From positions 248,001 to 312,000 of the forward strand of contig NZ_LFXJ01000008.1 in assembly GCF_001183605.1 (NCBI RefSeq): a stretch of DNA of 64,000 bases, given 5' to 3'. Origin of the DNA: Lysinibacillus xylanilyticus. GTDB taxonomy: Bacteria > Bacillota > Bacilli > Bacillales_A > Planococcaceae. A model generated the notes under the pieces. It saw only the letters and a program-made list of their open reading frames with translations. It did not search any database and was not told where the DNA came from. The position numbers and the translations under genes were made by a program. Numbering within the stretch: the first letter of the stretch is position 1; every line of letters begins with the position of its first letter. This document shows positions 16,839-24,449 of the stretch, one piece after another.

Positions 16839-16867
16839 TAGACAAATATGATTTTTACTTATATAAT
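16839..16867 (+). promoter_or_regulatory. sigma-A-like promoter for the cold-shock gene
   Basis: TAGACA (16839-16844), a 17-base spacer and TATAAT (16862-16867). Transcription would start near 16874, giving a leader of about 143 nt. Confidence 0.7.
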
Positions 16868-16899
16868 GAGGATAATAAAATCGTTTTCAAGAGAACAAT

Positions 16900-16965
16900 A
16901 AATTCACATATTACAAAGAGTAATCGTGTTTTGTTTGATGCTTTTTGTAATATGTGAATTTTTTT
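16900..16965 (+). promoter_or_regulatory. terminator-like hairpin in the csp leader
   Basis: An 18-bp perfect stem, AAATTCACATATTACAAA (16900-16917) with its complement at 16944-16961, has a 26-nt loop and is followed by a T run. It lies between the promoter and the csp ribosome site, so the leader can fold into an intrinsic terminator. Candidate temperature- or attenuation-controlled leader. Confidence 0.65.
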
Positions 16966-17016
16966 CTTTTGAAGAAAATGATTTTATTTAAATACAATTA
17001 ATGGAGGTCATGCAAA

Positions 17017-17217
17017 ATGGCACAAGGTACAGTAAAATGGTTTAACTCAGAAAAAGGTTTTGGATTCATCGAAGTAGAAGGCGGAAATGATGTTTTCGCT
17101 CACTTCTCAGCTATCCAAGGTGATGGTTTCAAAACACTTGAAGAAGGTCAAAAAGTTGAATTCTCAGTAGAAGAAGGACAACGCGGACCACAAGCTACAA
17201 ACATCGTAAAACTTTAA
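17017..17217 (+). CDS. cold-shock protein, CspA/CspB family
   Basis: 66 residues, the standard length. It is a small nucleic-acid chaperone with the RNP1 motif KGFGFIEV and RNP2 motif VFAHFSAI in a five-strand OB fold. It starts [10 protein letters not shown] and ends QATNIVKL, typical of Bacillales Csp proteins that bind single-stranded RNA and help translation in the cold. GGAGG lies 9 bases before the ATG. The transcript has its own promoter, a long structured leader (16874-17016) and an intrinsic terminator directly downstream, so it is monocistronic. Which paralogue it is cannot be told from sequence alone. Confidence 0.96.
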   Translation: MAQGTVKWFNSEKGFGFIEVEGGNDVFAHFSAIQGDGFKTLEEGQKVEFSVEEGQRGPQATNIVKL

Positions 17218-17236
17218 TTTTAATGATGTAACCATC

Positions 17237-17271
17237 AAAGAGGCATCCTTTCATTAGGATGCCTCTTTTTT
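17237..17271 (+). terminator. intrinsic terminator after csp
   Basis: AAAGAGGCATCCT, loop TTCATT, AGGATGCCTCTTTTTT. Confidence 0.9.
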
Positions 17272-17376
17272 ATGCGAAAAAGGAAGCGTTGTAATGGAGA
17301 AATGGATTGACGCAACAAATTTAATAAAGATATATGTATGCGAACATTATTATGCATAATTTTGTTTTACATAACT

Positions 17377-17425
17377 GAACTGCAGCTCCAATTTTAGACA
17401 TTAACAATTGGAGCTGCAGTTTTTA
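17377..17425 (+). terminator. second terminator-type hairpin
   Basis: AACTGCAGCTCCAATT pairs with AATTGGAGCTGCAGTT, followed by TTTT. There is no recognised gene between this and the csp terminator (17272-17376), so it may be a leftover or may insulate the next gene. Confidence 0.75.
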
Positions 17426-17530
17426 TTAGTGATTTTAGTTGTAAACTGGAATAATGAAGGAGACAATTATTTAACTTCTTATAAGCTTCGAGTTAGTATG
17501 TTTTTCATGATTTGAATGTAGGAGGGCGTT

Positions 17531-18011
17531 ATGGAAATTTGGGATGTTTACGATAAGAATAAAAACAAAACAAATAAGCGTCATGTGCGTGGAGAAAAGT
17601 TAGCATGGTGATTATCATGTAGTTGTACATGTATGGATAAAGAATAATAAGGGTGAGATTCTCTTAACGAAAAGACATCCGGATAAAACTTATCCTAATT
17701 TGTGGGAATGTCCGGGTGGCTCTATTTTAGCAGGGGAAAGTAGTCTTGGTGGTGCTATAAGAGAAGTAAAAGAAGAGATCGGAATTAATTTATTTAAGTT
17801 TAATGGAAAAATGATAAAGAGTGAACGTAGAGATGCGTACAATGATTTTTACGATGTATGGCTTTTTGACCAAAGTTTTGAAATTACGGAGACAGTGCTA
17901 CAAGAAGATGAAGTGAGCGATATTACATGGGTAACCAAATTTGAGCTTGCAAATATGTATGATTCTAAAAATATAGTACCAACGCTTGATTATCTTAGAT
18001 TTGTCTTTTAA
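17531..18011 (+). pseudogene. NUDIX hydrolase with a frameshift
   Basis: A good start (AGGAGGGCGTT then ATG 17531) reads MEIWDVYDKNKNK ... HVRGEKLAW and hits TGA at 17609. The protein continues in the +1 frame as GDYHVVVHVWIKNNKGE, then the Nudix box G-x5-E-x7-REVxEEIG (residues from GGSILAGES to REVKEEIG) and on to a normal C-terminus at 18011. The two parts together match a normal ~160-residue NUDIX protein, so two bases were probably lost, or one gained, near 17604-17607. The intact second part alone lacks the first strands of the fold. It could be a sequencing error or a real recent inactivation. Substrate unknown. Confidence 0.8.
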
Positions 18012-18189
18012 TAAGGCCGTTTTCGAAAAGATTGTTGTTATTCAACTAACGATGCAGGTTAGTTTAAAAGTGTTGTTTAACTCGTGTTAAATAATCGGGC
18101 GCGATTGTTGAATAAGCGTCTCTTATTTTCTTCATCTAAAGTGTGCTTAAGTTGATAAAGAAACTATGAGAAGATAAGTAAGAAAAATG

Positions 18190-18223
18190 GCTAGGTTCCA
18201 CTATTGAAGGGACCTAGTCATTA
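18190..18223 (+). terminator. weak hairpin after the NUDIX pseudogene
   Basis: GGCTAGGTTCC pairs with GGGACCTAGTC with one mismatch (a G-T pair). There is no clear T run, so the terminator role is uncertain. I see nothing else in 18012-18189. Confidence 0.35.
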
Positions 18224-18228
18224 GTTAA

Positions 18229-18335
18229 ACCGCACCAGCATCCTGTTTGCCAGATACACTCCACAGTAAATAGTACGGTTCTAACTCTTCTTTATAATAC
18301 AGTTCCCATAGACGATAGGCATCAATGGCATCTTA
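18229..18335 (-). pseudogene. relic of an IS110-family transposase
   Basis: On the minus strand the segment encodes DAIDAYRLWELYYKEELEP, closely matching DAIDAYHLGELYYKEDLAP of the intact transposase at 20231-21466, then diverges and stops. Only about 35 codons remain and no flanking ends are recognisable. Confidence 0.7.
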
Positions 18336-18414
18336 ATCACATTTGAATAGAAAGAGGATGAGGCAAACCCATCCCGGAATGAGCTGCTTCGATAGTTCGC
18401 TATTTCTATATTTT

Positions 18415-18478
18415 TATTAAAAGCCCAATTCGTTCAACTAATAATCAGTGGAGATGAAGAAAGTCCCCACTGATTAAA
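18415..18478 (-). repeat. interspersed hairpin repeat, copy 3
   Basis: ATTAAAAGCCC ... CTAATAATCAGTGG, AGATGAAGAAAGT, CCCCACTGATTAAAG. AATCAGTGG pairs with CCACTGATT. It lies immediately after the stop of the esterase-like gene, like copies 1 and 2 after mrp and modB. Confidence 0.7.
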
Positions 18479-18481
18479 GTT

Positions 18482-19912
18482 TCACTTTATATAATTTGGC
18501 TTACTTACTTTATCAATTAGTAGAATGCCATCATATTGATCGCGTGGAACTAGACTTTCCTCCATAATTCCCCAGCTATATGATAAGCGTGGCTCAAACA
18601 TCCATGAGTTCCCTCGTTCATTTTGACGGTTGCGTAAGTCGATAAATGTGTAAGGTTCATTTGTCGATGAAAGAATATCCTCGATTGATCCTTTTATTGG
18701 TGGTAAGACAGCCATTGGTTCGCGTAGATTGTTTGCAGTTTCACCACCAGCCATATAAAGACCAAGTACATAGCTATATTTTTTGTAGATATCTGGTAGA
18801 CGTTCACCCATTAATTTTACAGAATCAGGGGAACCCTTTACTTCGGATTGTGCTTTACGAATATGGTCATTATGCGCCCAGACTATAAACTTTTCAGTTG
18901 GATAAACCTCTTCCGCTAACCAAAGTAGGTTTTCCATCATCGCTTGATCACGCCATTCTATTGTCTTTAAATAAGAATCATATTTATCTTGTTCAAGTTC
19001 AATAATTGTTTTAATTGTTAATTCTACATATTCCTCCGCAAAACGGATACGGTCAGCAAAAGTACGTTCCATAAGCTTTACAATATGAGGCTCGCTCGGA
19101 TAAGCCTCTTTTAACTCTTTTTCTTTAAGCGATACTTGTGATTTTACTTGTTTATATACTGCGATAATGCTTGGTTTTACCTTTTGATAGCCCTTTAAAT
19201 CATTACTGTAGCTCCACTCTGTAAGTTGCTTCTCTGCTTCACCGAACTGTTTAACAAGCTGACTATTTTGTAGCCAGTCTCCGTTCGTAAATGAACCTTG
19301 CAGTTGAATATCAAAGCCTCCTAATATTAATGGTTTATCTGTATTCTGTGTTTTTTTACTATATTCAAATAACGGCAGTGTTTCTTTTGCCCACCATACG
19401 GGAAAAATAGCATCCTTCATCGTTTGTTGCGCTGTTTGTTTATCAATTTGACCTTGGGCATTCATGGCATTCCCCAAACCACTTTCAAAGGCAAGAACGT
19501 TGTAGCCCATTTCTTGGTGTAAAAATTGAATAATACGCGTTTTTGCTAGATTAAATTCAGCCACACCATGAGAACTTTCCCCTAAAAAAACGATGCGCTT
19601 ATCATGCAATAAAGGCTTAAGCATCTCTAAATCTTCAAATTTATTAGCTGGTATTTTTTGTTTGCCAACTGTTTCAGGTTGAATGGATGTTAAGCTGTAA
19701 GAATGGTCGTTTGTCCACTTTTTCCAATCTTGAAGTGTTTCATTGGATGTGCGAGCTTGTTTGACTTCTAATTTGTTATCTAAAGCTACACGTTCTTCTA
19801 CTGTTGGAACTGCTGCAGATGCATTTGATACTCCGTTAAACGTAACAAAGCTTGTTAGAGCAATACTTAATGAAAATAAAATCTTACGTTTCTTACCTTT
19901 TGACACTCTCAA
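18482..19912 (-). CDS. secreted erythromycin-esterase-family protein
   Basis: 476 residues. An N-terminal signal peptide (KKRKILFSLSIALTSFVTFNG ... ASAA, given in parts) indicates export. The rest matches the erythromycin esterase family: FLGESSHGVAEFNLAKTR, NVLAFESGLGN, then GGFDIQLQG and a late FIVWAHNDHIRK with the histidine expected in this fold. Only some members open macrolide rings; many chromosomal Bacillales members have no known substrate, so resistance should not be assumed. The start is TTG 19912 or GTG 19906; AAGGACTGA lies close upstream of both. Three 11-bp direct repeats precede it. Confidence 0.85.
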   Translation of the reverse strand: MRVSKGKKRKILFSLSIALTSFVTFNGVSNASAAVPTVEERVALDNKLEVKQARTSNETLQDWKKWTNDHSYSLTSIQPETVGKQKIPANKFEDLEMLKPLLHDKRIVFLGESSHGVAEFNLAKTRIIQFLHQEMGYNVLAFESGLGNAMNAQGQIDKQTAQQTMKDAIFPVWWAKETLPLFEYSKKTQNTDKPLILGGFDIQLQGSFTNGDWLQNSQLVKQFGEAEKQLTEWSYSNDLKGYQKVKPSIIAVYKQVKSQVSLKEKELKEAYPSEPHIVKLMERTFADRIRFAEEYVELTIKTIIELEQDKYDSYLKTIEWRDQAMMENLLWLAEEVYPTEKFIVWAHNDHIRKAQSEVKGSPDSVKLMGERLPDIYKKYSYVLGLYMAGGETANNLREPMAVLPPIKGSIEDILSSTNEPYTFIDLRNRQNERGNSWMFEPRLSYSWGIMEESLVPRDQYDGILLIDKVSKPNYIK

Positions 19913-19959
19913 TCAGTCCTTCTCTATGTATTAAGACCAATAATAAGCAAGTAAGTTTA

Positions 19960-19992
19960 AATTTTGCTTAAATTTTGCTTAAATTTGGCTTA
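19960..19992. repeat. three tandem 11-bp repeats upstream of the esterase-like gene
   Basis: AATTTTGCTTA at 19960, AATTTTGCTTA at 19971 and AATTTGGCTTA at 19982, one helical turn each. They lie 50-80 bp upstream of the gene start, a position fitting an iterated operator. Confidence 0.7.
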
Positions 19993-20054
19993 TTAATATA
20001 ATTTTGGTTAATTAATAAAAGTTGTGGATGCCTTTTTTAAAATTATATGCCATG

Positions 20055-20092
20055 TATATTAGTTGATTGGAGTGAAGGTTGGGCGACTGTTA
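20055..20092 (+). repeat. left end of a MITE-like element (partial)
   Basis: TTAGTTGATTGGAGTGAAGG then TTGGGCGACT matches the left ends at 15253 and 61688. The remainder of the element is absent. Confidence 0.65.
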
Positions 20093-20179
20093 TTCAACAA
20101 AACCAGCTAATAGATTGTCAATAAAAATCTTTTAAATTAAAAAACACTTCATGATATACTAAAAAGCGCAACCCAAATA

Positions 20180-20211
20180 ACCCTCCGAATTCAATTTGGA
20201 AGGTTTTTTTT
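20180..20211 (+). terminator. terminator-like hairpin next to the IS110 element
   Basis: CCTCCGAATT and AATTTGGAAGG form an imperfect stem followed by TTTTTTTT. It faces the IS110 transposase gene and would block incoming plus-strand transcription. Confidence 0.6.
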
Positions 20212-20230
20212 GTATTTGAAAATGCTGTAA

Positions 20231-21466
20231 TCACATGGTTTCTTGGAATGGTGTTTTCGTTTTTAAAATCGCATAAATCCAATGTAAAAGCTTATTTGCA
20301 CAAGCAATAATGGCTACTTTATATGGCTTTCCTTCCTCACGTTTTAAATCGTAAAAGGCTCGTAATCGCTTATTTCGTGCGATAGTTTCAGGTGTTGTTT
20401 TCTTTTTCCGACTATCTCGAATAGAACAACGAACAGCTGTATAAAGCATGTGGCGAAGCCTAGCCGAGCCGCGTTTAGTAATGTGATTTTTCGTGCCTTT
20501 AAAGCGACCTGATTCAAACACACTGGGATCTAGTCCTGCAAAGGCTACTAACTTTTTCGGATGATTAAACCGATCAATTTCTCCGATTTCTGAAATAATC
20601 GTTGCAGCGATTTTTTCACCAATACCGGGAATTGATTGGAGTAATTCATATTCTTCAAGTTGTGCCGCTAACTCATCAATCTCACGCTCCAACGTAGAAA
20701 GTTGTTGGTGGTACACTTGAAGTAAATCAATATATATATTCAAACTGACTAAAAGACTTTGATAAAGAGTTGATTGAAATGGATTGCGTTCTGCAGCTCC
20801 GATTAATTTTTCCGATCTTTCAAGCGCCCAATTAAACGAACGTGCTTTGCAATGTGTATCAATGAATTGTGCGATCTCTTCTACACCTGCTTCTTTAACT
20901 GATTCAGAAGTAGGGTAAGCTTGTAAAGTTTTTATGGAAATCTCAGCGTATAAATCACCAAAAACTCCTTTGTACTCAGGGAATATTTGATCTAATACGG
21001 CTTGAAATTGAAGCTTTGTTTGAATCATAATTCCCGTCATATTTTCATGTTGCCTTGTTAGATGCCGAAGGTTTAATAACTGTACACCACGCTTTTTCTG
21101 AGGCGCTAAATCCTCTTTGTAATACAGTTCGCCTAAGTGATAAGCATCAATGGCATCTGTTTTGGTTTTTCGCAAGCTAGAACTTTTTGCTCGGTAAGAT
21201 ACCAGTGGATTTACGATAATGACAATGTATTCTCTTGCTTCTAAAAACTGTACAACTGGGGCATGATAGTGACCCGTTGATTCCAAAACAACAGGTGGCT
21301 TCATCCCTGTTTGACGCTCTAAATCTAATAAATAAGAGTGTAACTCTTCCAATCCATCCACCGTATGATCAACTTTCACGCTGCTTTTATAGGGCATTTT
21401 TTTAACCAAGAACATTTGAACCTGACTTTCTCCTTTTGCGACATCCAGACCAACTACTGGATTCAT
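20231..21466 (-). CDS. IS110-family transposase (bridge-RNA-type recombinase)
   Basis: 411 residues, full length. The N-terminal DEDD RuvC-like domain carries GLDVAKGES, VVLESTGHYH and the KTDAIDAYHLGELY block. The C-terminal Tnp_20 domain shows LLQSIPGIGEKIAATIISEIG, AFAGLDPSVFESG and KRGSARLRHMLY with the catalytic serine region. IS110 enzymes excise and insert by a recombination guided by a structured RNA made from the element's non-coding end. AGGAGGAGATAAAC precedes ATG 21466. The open frame is intact, so the element may be active. A relic of a second copy lies at 18229. Confidence 0.95.
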   Translation of the reverse strand: MNPVVGLDVAKGESQVQMFLVKKMPYKSSVKVDHTVDGLEELHSYLLDLERQTGMKPPVVLESTGHYHAPVVQFLEAREYIVIIVNPLVSYRAKSSSLRKTKTDAIDAYHLGELYYKEDLAPQKKRGVQLLNLRHLTRQHENMTGIMIQTKLQFQAVLDQIFPEYKGVFGDLYAEISIKTLQAYPTSESVKEAGVEEIAQFIDTHCKARSFNWALERSEKLIGAAERNPFQSTLYQSLLVSLNIYIDLLQVYHQQLSTLEREIDELAAQLEEYELLQSIPGIGEKIAATIISEIGEIDRFNHPKKLVAFAGLDPSVFESGRFKGTKNHITKRGSARLRHMLYTAVRCSIRDSRKKKTTPETIARNKRLRAFYDLKREEGKPYKVAIIACANKLLHWIYAILKTKTPFQETM

Positions 21467-21474
21467 GTTTATCT

Positions 21475-21665
21475 CCTCCTAAGGTAGTGTATTGACCGGT
21501 AACCTCTATCTAGCTTGTTATTCATATCTTCGCTTGTTATACGAGATCGTAATGTCCCAACCAGCCTAATCATGTGTTAACAAGTAGAGGGCGAACAGTT
21601 TAGTTGTCGGGATCTAGTCCCACGGGTGCTTCCGTTCGACCCCGGCTACTATCAATCTATAAATT
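21475..21665 (-). ncRNA. candidate bridge RNA of the IS110 element
   Basis: About 190 nt of GC-richer non-coding DNA lies upstream of the transposase start, where IS110-group elements encode their bridge RNA. On the minus strand it shows a hairpin GGGA-CTAGA-TCCC, a GC-rich CCGGGGTC ... block near its left end and two ATAACAAGC repeats further on. No open frame is plausible. The call rests on position and family knowledge; I cannot fold the RNA or identify target and donor loops here. Confidence 0.55.
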
Positions 21666-21667
21666 GA

Positions 21668-21702
21668 ATAAAAAATAGTCAACCAGATTACTCTGGCTGA
21701 CC
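21668..21702 (-). terminator. intrinsic terminator, minus strand
   Basis: GTCAGCCAGA, GTAA loop, TCTGGTTGAC, then TATTTTTT when read leftward. It shields the IS110 left end from outside transcription. Confidence 0.75.
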
Positions 21703-21738
21703 TTATAATACGAAAGGGTGCTTTACTTGAAGAACATT

Positions 21739-21763
21739 GAGTTGCATATGCAGCTCTTTTTTT
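21739..21763 (+). terminator. compact intrinsic terminator
   Basis: GAGTTGCATATGCAGCTC followed by TTTTTTT. The similar GGGTTGCGTATGCAGCCC with T run is at 23012. No gene for this copy is visible upstream. Confidence 0.7.
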
Positions 21764-21847
21764 CTTTATTGAACTCCCATGAAAGAACTTAATCATCTTT
21801 CATTTTCTGTGGTGTGGCGCTGGTTTTTGCGCTACATGGATGGCTAA
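21762..21847 (+). repeat. ~85-bp repeat, copy 1
   Basis: It runs from TTCTTTATTGAACTCCC to GCTACATGGATGGCTAA and matches 24050-24127 with only scattered differences. It contains ATGAAAGA/TCTTTCAT and GTGGCGC/GCGCTAC stems. The two copies bracket the protease and VanZ-like genes. Confidence 0.8.
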
Positions 21848-21956
21848 CGGAGAAGGTTTGTTCAATAAGAGATTTCAAAATAATAAGTGAAATCGCACCA
21901 AAATATGGTAAAATAATTTGTTGAATAGTCTAATTTTTCGCGCAGGAGGAATTTAT

Positions 21957-22943
21957 TTGAAAAATTATCAAAAAATAATTGTCGTACTTGTTCTAATAAG
22001 TGCATTGCTAACACTTACATCCTGTACACAAACAGAAAAAGGTGAGAACCAACTTCACGAGAAAGAGCAAATAATAGATTACAAAGAGATTGTGTTCTCA
22101 TTTGAACACCCTCAAACCAAACAAAAATACAAAATTATTCATGTCAATCAACTGTTTTATTCGTATATTGAAAAGGTCAAAGATAATCCGAATCTTTCAT
22201 CCTCGGAAACTTTGGAACTATATAATAAAGAAATCATTCAACCCATATACCAGGATTGTTTTGAAAATGGAGAATACCCTCTTATGGCAGAAACCCTTCT
22301 TAATACGGTTCCTAAAGGGTTAACAGAAATAGAAGTGGTAAGTAAAAAGATGGAGACTCGTAAAGCAGAAATCAATCAACTAATTAATGAATCTCTTTTG
22401 AAATCCGCAGACCTCTTACCTTCACAGAGTGATGTTGCAGTTTGCGTATTCCCTTCCTCCACCAATAATAGGACACCATTCACAGTTGGGGCGGGTAAAA
22501 TTATCCTCCCGCTTAATCTAAATGTTTTGGATGATAGTATAAAGGTAACCGTTGCGCACGAATACCATCACAGCGTTTGGGCGGAAAAGCATTTCAGTAA
22601 TAATGACTGGGCTTCTGTTTTGGATAATATAGTCTTTGAAGGAAAAGCGGTCATGTTTGAAAAGTCCGTTTATCCCGACTACGGCTATACACCAATAGAT
22701 ATGACTTACAACAAGGCATTATGGTCTAAAGTTGAACCTGATTTAAATAAGTACGACAATAATCGTACCTCAGAAATTTTATATGGTGGAAAAGGGTTGC
22801 CGAAAGGTTACGGTTACAGCGAAGGCTACAAAATGATTAATTCCTATCTTGACTTGAATCCCGATAAAACACCAGAGGAATGGACTGCCCTAAGTGCAAA
22901 AGAAATTTTTGAAAAAGGAAATTATCTTGAAAACTATAAATAA
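21957..22943 (+). CDS. lipoprotein DUF2268-type predicted zinc protease
   Basis: 328 residues. The signal peptide ends in the lipobox LTSC (Cys near residue 23), so the protein is anchored outside the membrane. The zinc-protease motif HExxH is present as AHEYHHSVW, with further Glu at VFEGKAVMFEKS as expected for DUF2268, the Zn-dependent protease-like family. The N-terminal ~130 residues are a charged lead-in. The start is TTG 21957 with AGGAGG 8 bases upstream. It is a single gene followed by a terminator at 23012. The gene stands between two copies of a long repeat, suggesting acquired DNA. Its substrate is unknown. Confidence 0.82.
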   Translation: MKNYQKIIVVLVLISALLTLTSCTQTEKGENQLHEKEQIIDYKEIVFSFEHPQTKQKYKIIHVNQLFYSYIEKVKDNPNLSSSETLELYNKEIIQPIYQDCFENGEYPLMAETLLNTVPKGLTEIEVVSKKMETRKAEINQLINESLLKSADLLPSQSDVAVCVFPSSTNNRTPFTVGAGKIILPLNLNVLDDSIKVTVAHEYHHSVWAEKHFSNNDWASVLDNIVFEGKAVMFEKSVYPDYGYTPIDMTYNKALWSKVEPDLNKYDNNRTSEILYGGKGLPKGYGYSEGYKMINSYLDLNPDKTPEEWTALSAKEIFEKGNYLENYK

Positions 22944-23011
22944 CAAATCTATGAATTAATTAACATATATTCAAGGGGTAAATATATATTAATGATTAGT
23001 TAAATATCATT

Positions 23012-23035
23012 GGGTTGCGTATGCAGCCCTTTTTT
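23012..23035 (+). terminator. intrinsic terminator after the lipoprotein protease
   Basis: GGGTTGCGTATGCAGCCC then TTTTTT, followed by CTCTGTTGAACTAACGG, which resembles the start of the ~85-bp repeat. Confidence 0.85.
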
Positions 23036-23182
23036 CTCTGTTGAACTAACGGAACAGTTTAGTGAAATAAGAACATTAAGAACATCGAAATCAATATTAT
23101 GGATAGGGAAAATTTGTTAACCCTTCATTAAGTTGCTATAGTAAAATGAATAGTGACTATAAAATAACGGGAGATGTTAATT

Positions 23183-23773
23183 ATGCATTCAACATATGTT
23201 CTTTACAATATTGTTCCCTTAGCATTCTTAATTTTGTTAGTATATATTTTTATTGATGTATTACTTGATTATTTTAGAAAAGTAGAAAAAAGTGCTAAGA
23301 AACGAGTTATGTTATATAGCTCTATTTTTTACGTAATAAGCTTAGTTCAAATTAAATTGGGTGGATTCACGCTCCATCAAAATCCAGCAGACAATAATAG
23401 AACATTTATTTCAACGAATGACTGGTTTGGAATATTTGATACGATGCACTTTAATATTTCTATTTGGAGTTATTCAGCTTTATTTTATAATGTTATTTTA
23501 TTTGTACCGTTAGGGATTTTCTTATTACTCCTTTTCGATTTAAAAAGTAACAAAAAAGCAATTTCTATTGTTATTTTAAGTTGTTTAGTGATAGTTGTCG
23601 CCCGTCTTTTACTTGGGTGGTCTGGTTTTACTATAAGCAACTTTGGTAATACGGATATTATCTATTTGTTATTTAATGTTTTGGGTGGAGTCTTAGGAAT
23701 ATTTTTAGTAAAGTACGCAGTAAATTATATTCACTCATATAAATTAAAAAACCAAACAAAAATTGTCGAATAA
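23183..23773 (+). CDS. VanZ-like membrane protein
   Basis: 196 residues with about five hydrophobic helices. The VanZ pattern is recognisable: a loop NPADNNRTFIST before helix 3, FYNVILFVPLGIFLLLL, and the final NTDIIYLLFNVLGGVLGIF. VanZ-family proteins are often linked to glycopeptide or lipopeptide tolerance, but most chromosomal members are uncharacterised. I start it at ATG 23183, 9 bases after CGGGAG; the ATG at 23174 abuts that site. A terminator follows. It lies inside the repeat-bounded segment with the lipoprotein protease. Confidence 0.8.
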   Translation: MHSTYVLYNIVPLAFLILLVYIFIDVLLDYFRKVEKSAKKRVMLYSSIFYVISLVQIKLGGFTLHQNPADNNRTFISTNDWFGIFDTMHFNISIWSYSALFYNVILFVPLGIFLLLLFDLKSNKKAISIVILSCLVIVVARLLLGWSGFTISNFGNTDIIYLLFNVLGGVLGIFLVKYAVNYIHSYKLKNQTKIVE

Positions 23774-23796
23774 AATATACACATATATACTTAAAA

Positions 23797-23871
23797 ACGT
23801 TCCCAAACGCAAGTTTTGGGACGAAATAAAACACTTAAAACGTTGTCATACCAATGTATTAAGTGTTTTTC
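23797..23871 (+). terminator. two hairpins after the VanZ-like gene
   Basis: CGTTCCCAAA/TTTTGGGACG (one bulge) at 23797-23822, then AAAACACTTAA (23828-23838) with TTAAGTGTTTTT (23859-23870). The second has the form of an intrinsic terminator. I see nothing in 23872-24049. Confidence 0.7.
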
Positions 23872-24049
23872 TGTATTTCATTCATATACACCTTTTTATG
23901 CACTATCGTTTGAACTTAGATACAACAAAGCTTTCAATGCTGTTCAAAAGAAATTGCACTGAATCATATTTTGAATAAAAACTTGCATATACAGCGGATT
24001 TCTTAACGTTATAAATCAACCTTTTCTTTTAACATAGCCTTTTTCTTTA

Positions 24050-24127
24050 TTCAACTCCCATGAAAGAACTAAATCATCTTTCATATTCTGTGGTGTAGCA
24101 CTGGTTTTGCGCTACATGGATGGCTAA
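24050..24127 (+). repeat. ~85-bp repeat, copy 2
   Basis: Matches 21762-21847 (TTTCTTTATTCAACTCCC ... GCTACATGGATGGCTAA). After it comes GGGGTGCTTTACTTGAA, a sequence that lies before copy 1 (21714-21731). The order therefore differs between the two sites, as if by recombination or a circular intermediate. From 24145 to 24449 I see no gene. Confidence 0.8.
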
Positions 24128-24449
24128 GGGGTGCTTTACTTGAATTAGATAGATAAACCAGAAGCAACAACCTTGAGAAAACAACCTTTGATAAACTAAA
24201 AAAGCCCCTCTTTTCAATGTTGAGCGACTTAAAGGATTATTTAGCTGGAATTGTGAATGTTATATCTAGCGTTTCAACTCATCAAAAAACATCACCAAAC
24301 ATTCATTTAATTTCTCTGACATTTTCTACAATAATCTCTTTCTTATTAAATGTAAAAACAATATGGTTAAAAAAGTTAAAATTGGAACTTTATCTCGATT
24401 TGACCGTATACAGAGTAAGGGACATAAAATGTAGAGAGGAGGGGTTTGC

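Larger units (their letters stand above)
20212..21667 (-). mobile_element. IS110-family insertion sequence (approximate limits)
   Basis: The element comprises the transposase gene and about 200 bp of non-coding DNA upstream of it. IS110 elements usually lack terminal inverted repeats and do not duplicate the target, so exact ends cannot be fixed from one copy. I bound it by the terminators at 20180-20211 and 21668-21702. Confidence 0.6.

Noticed and set aside
17301-17359. 21-codon open frame between the two terminators after csp
   Set aside because: Too short, with no clear ribosome site and no recognisable product.
18482-19912. Calling the esterase-family gene a macrolide-resistance gene
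   Set aside because: The family includes many chromosomal members of unknown substrate, and there is no resistance-gene context.
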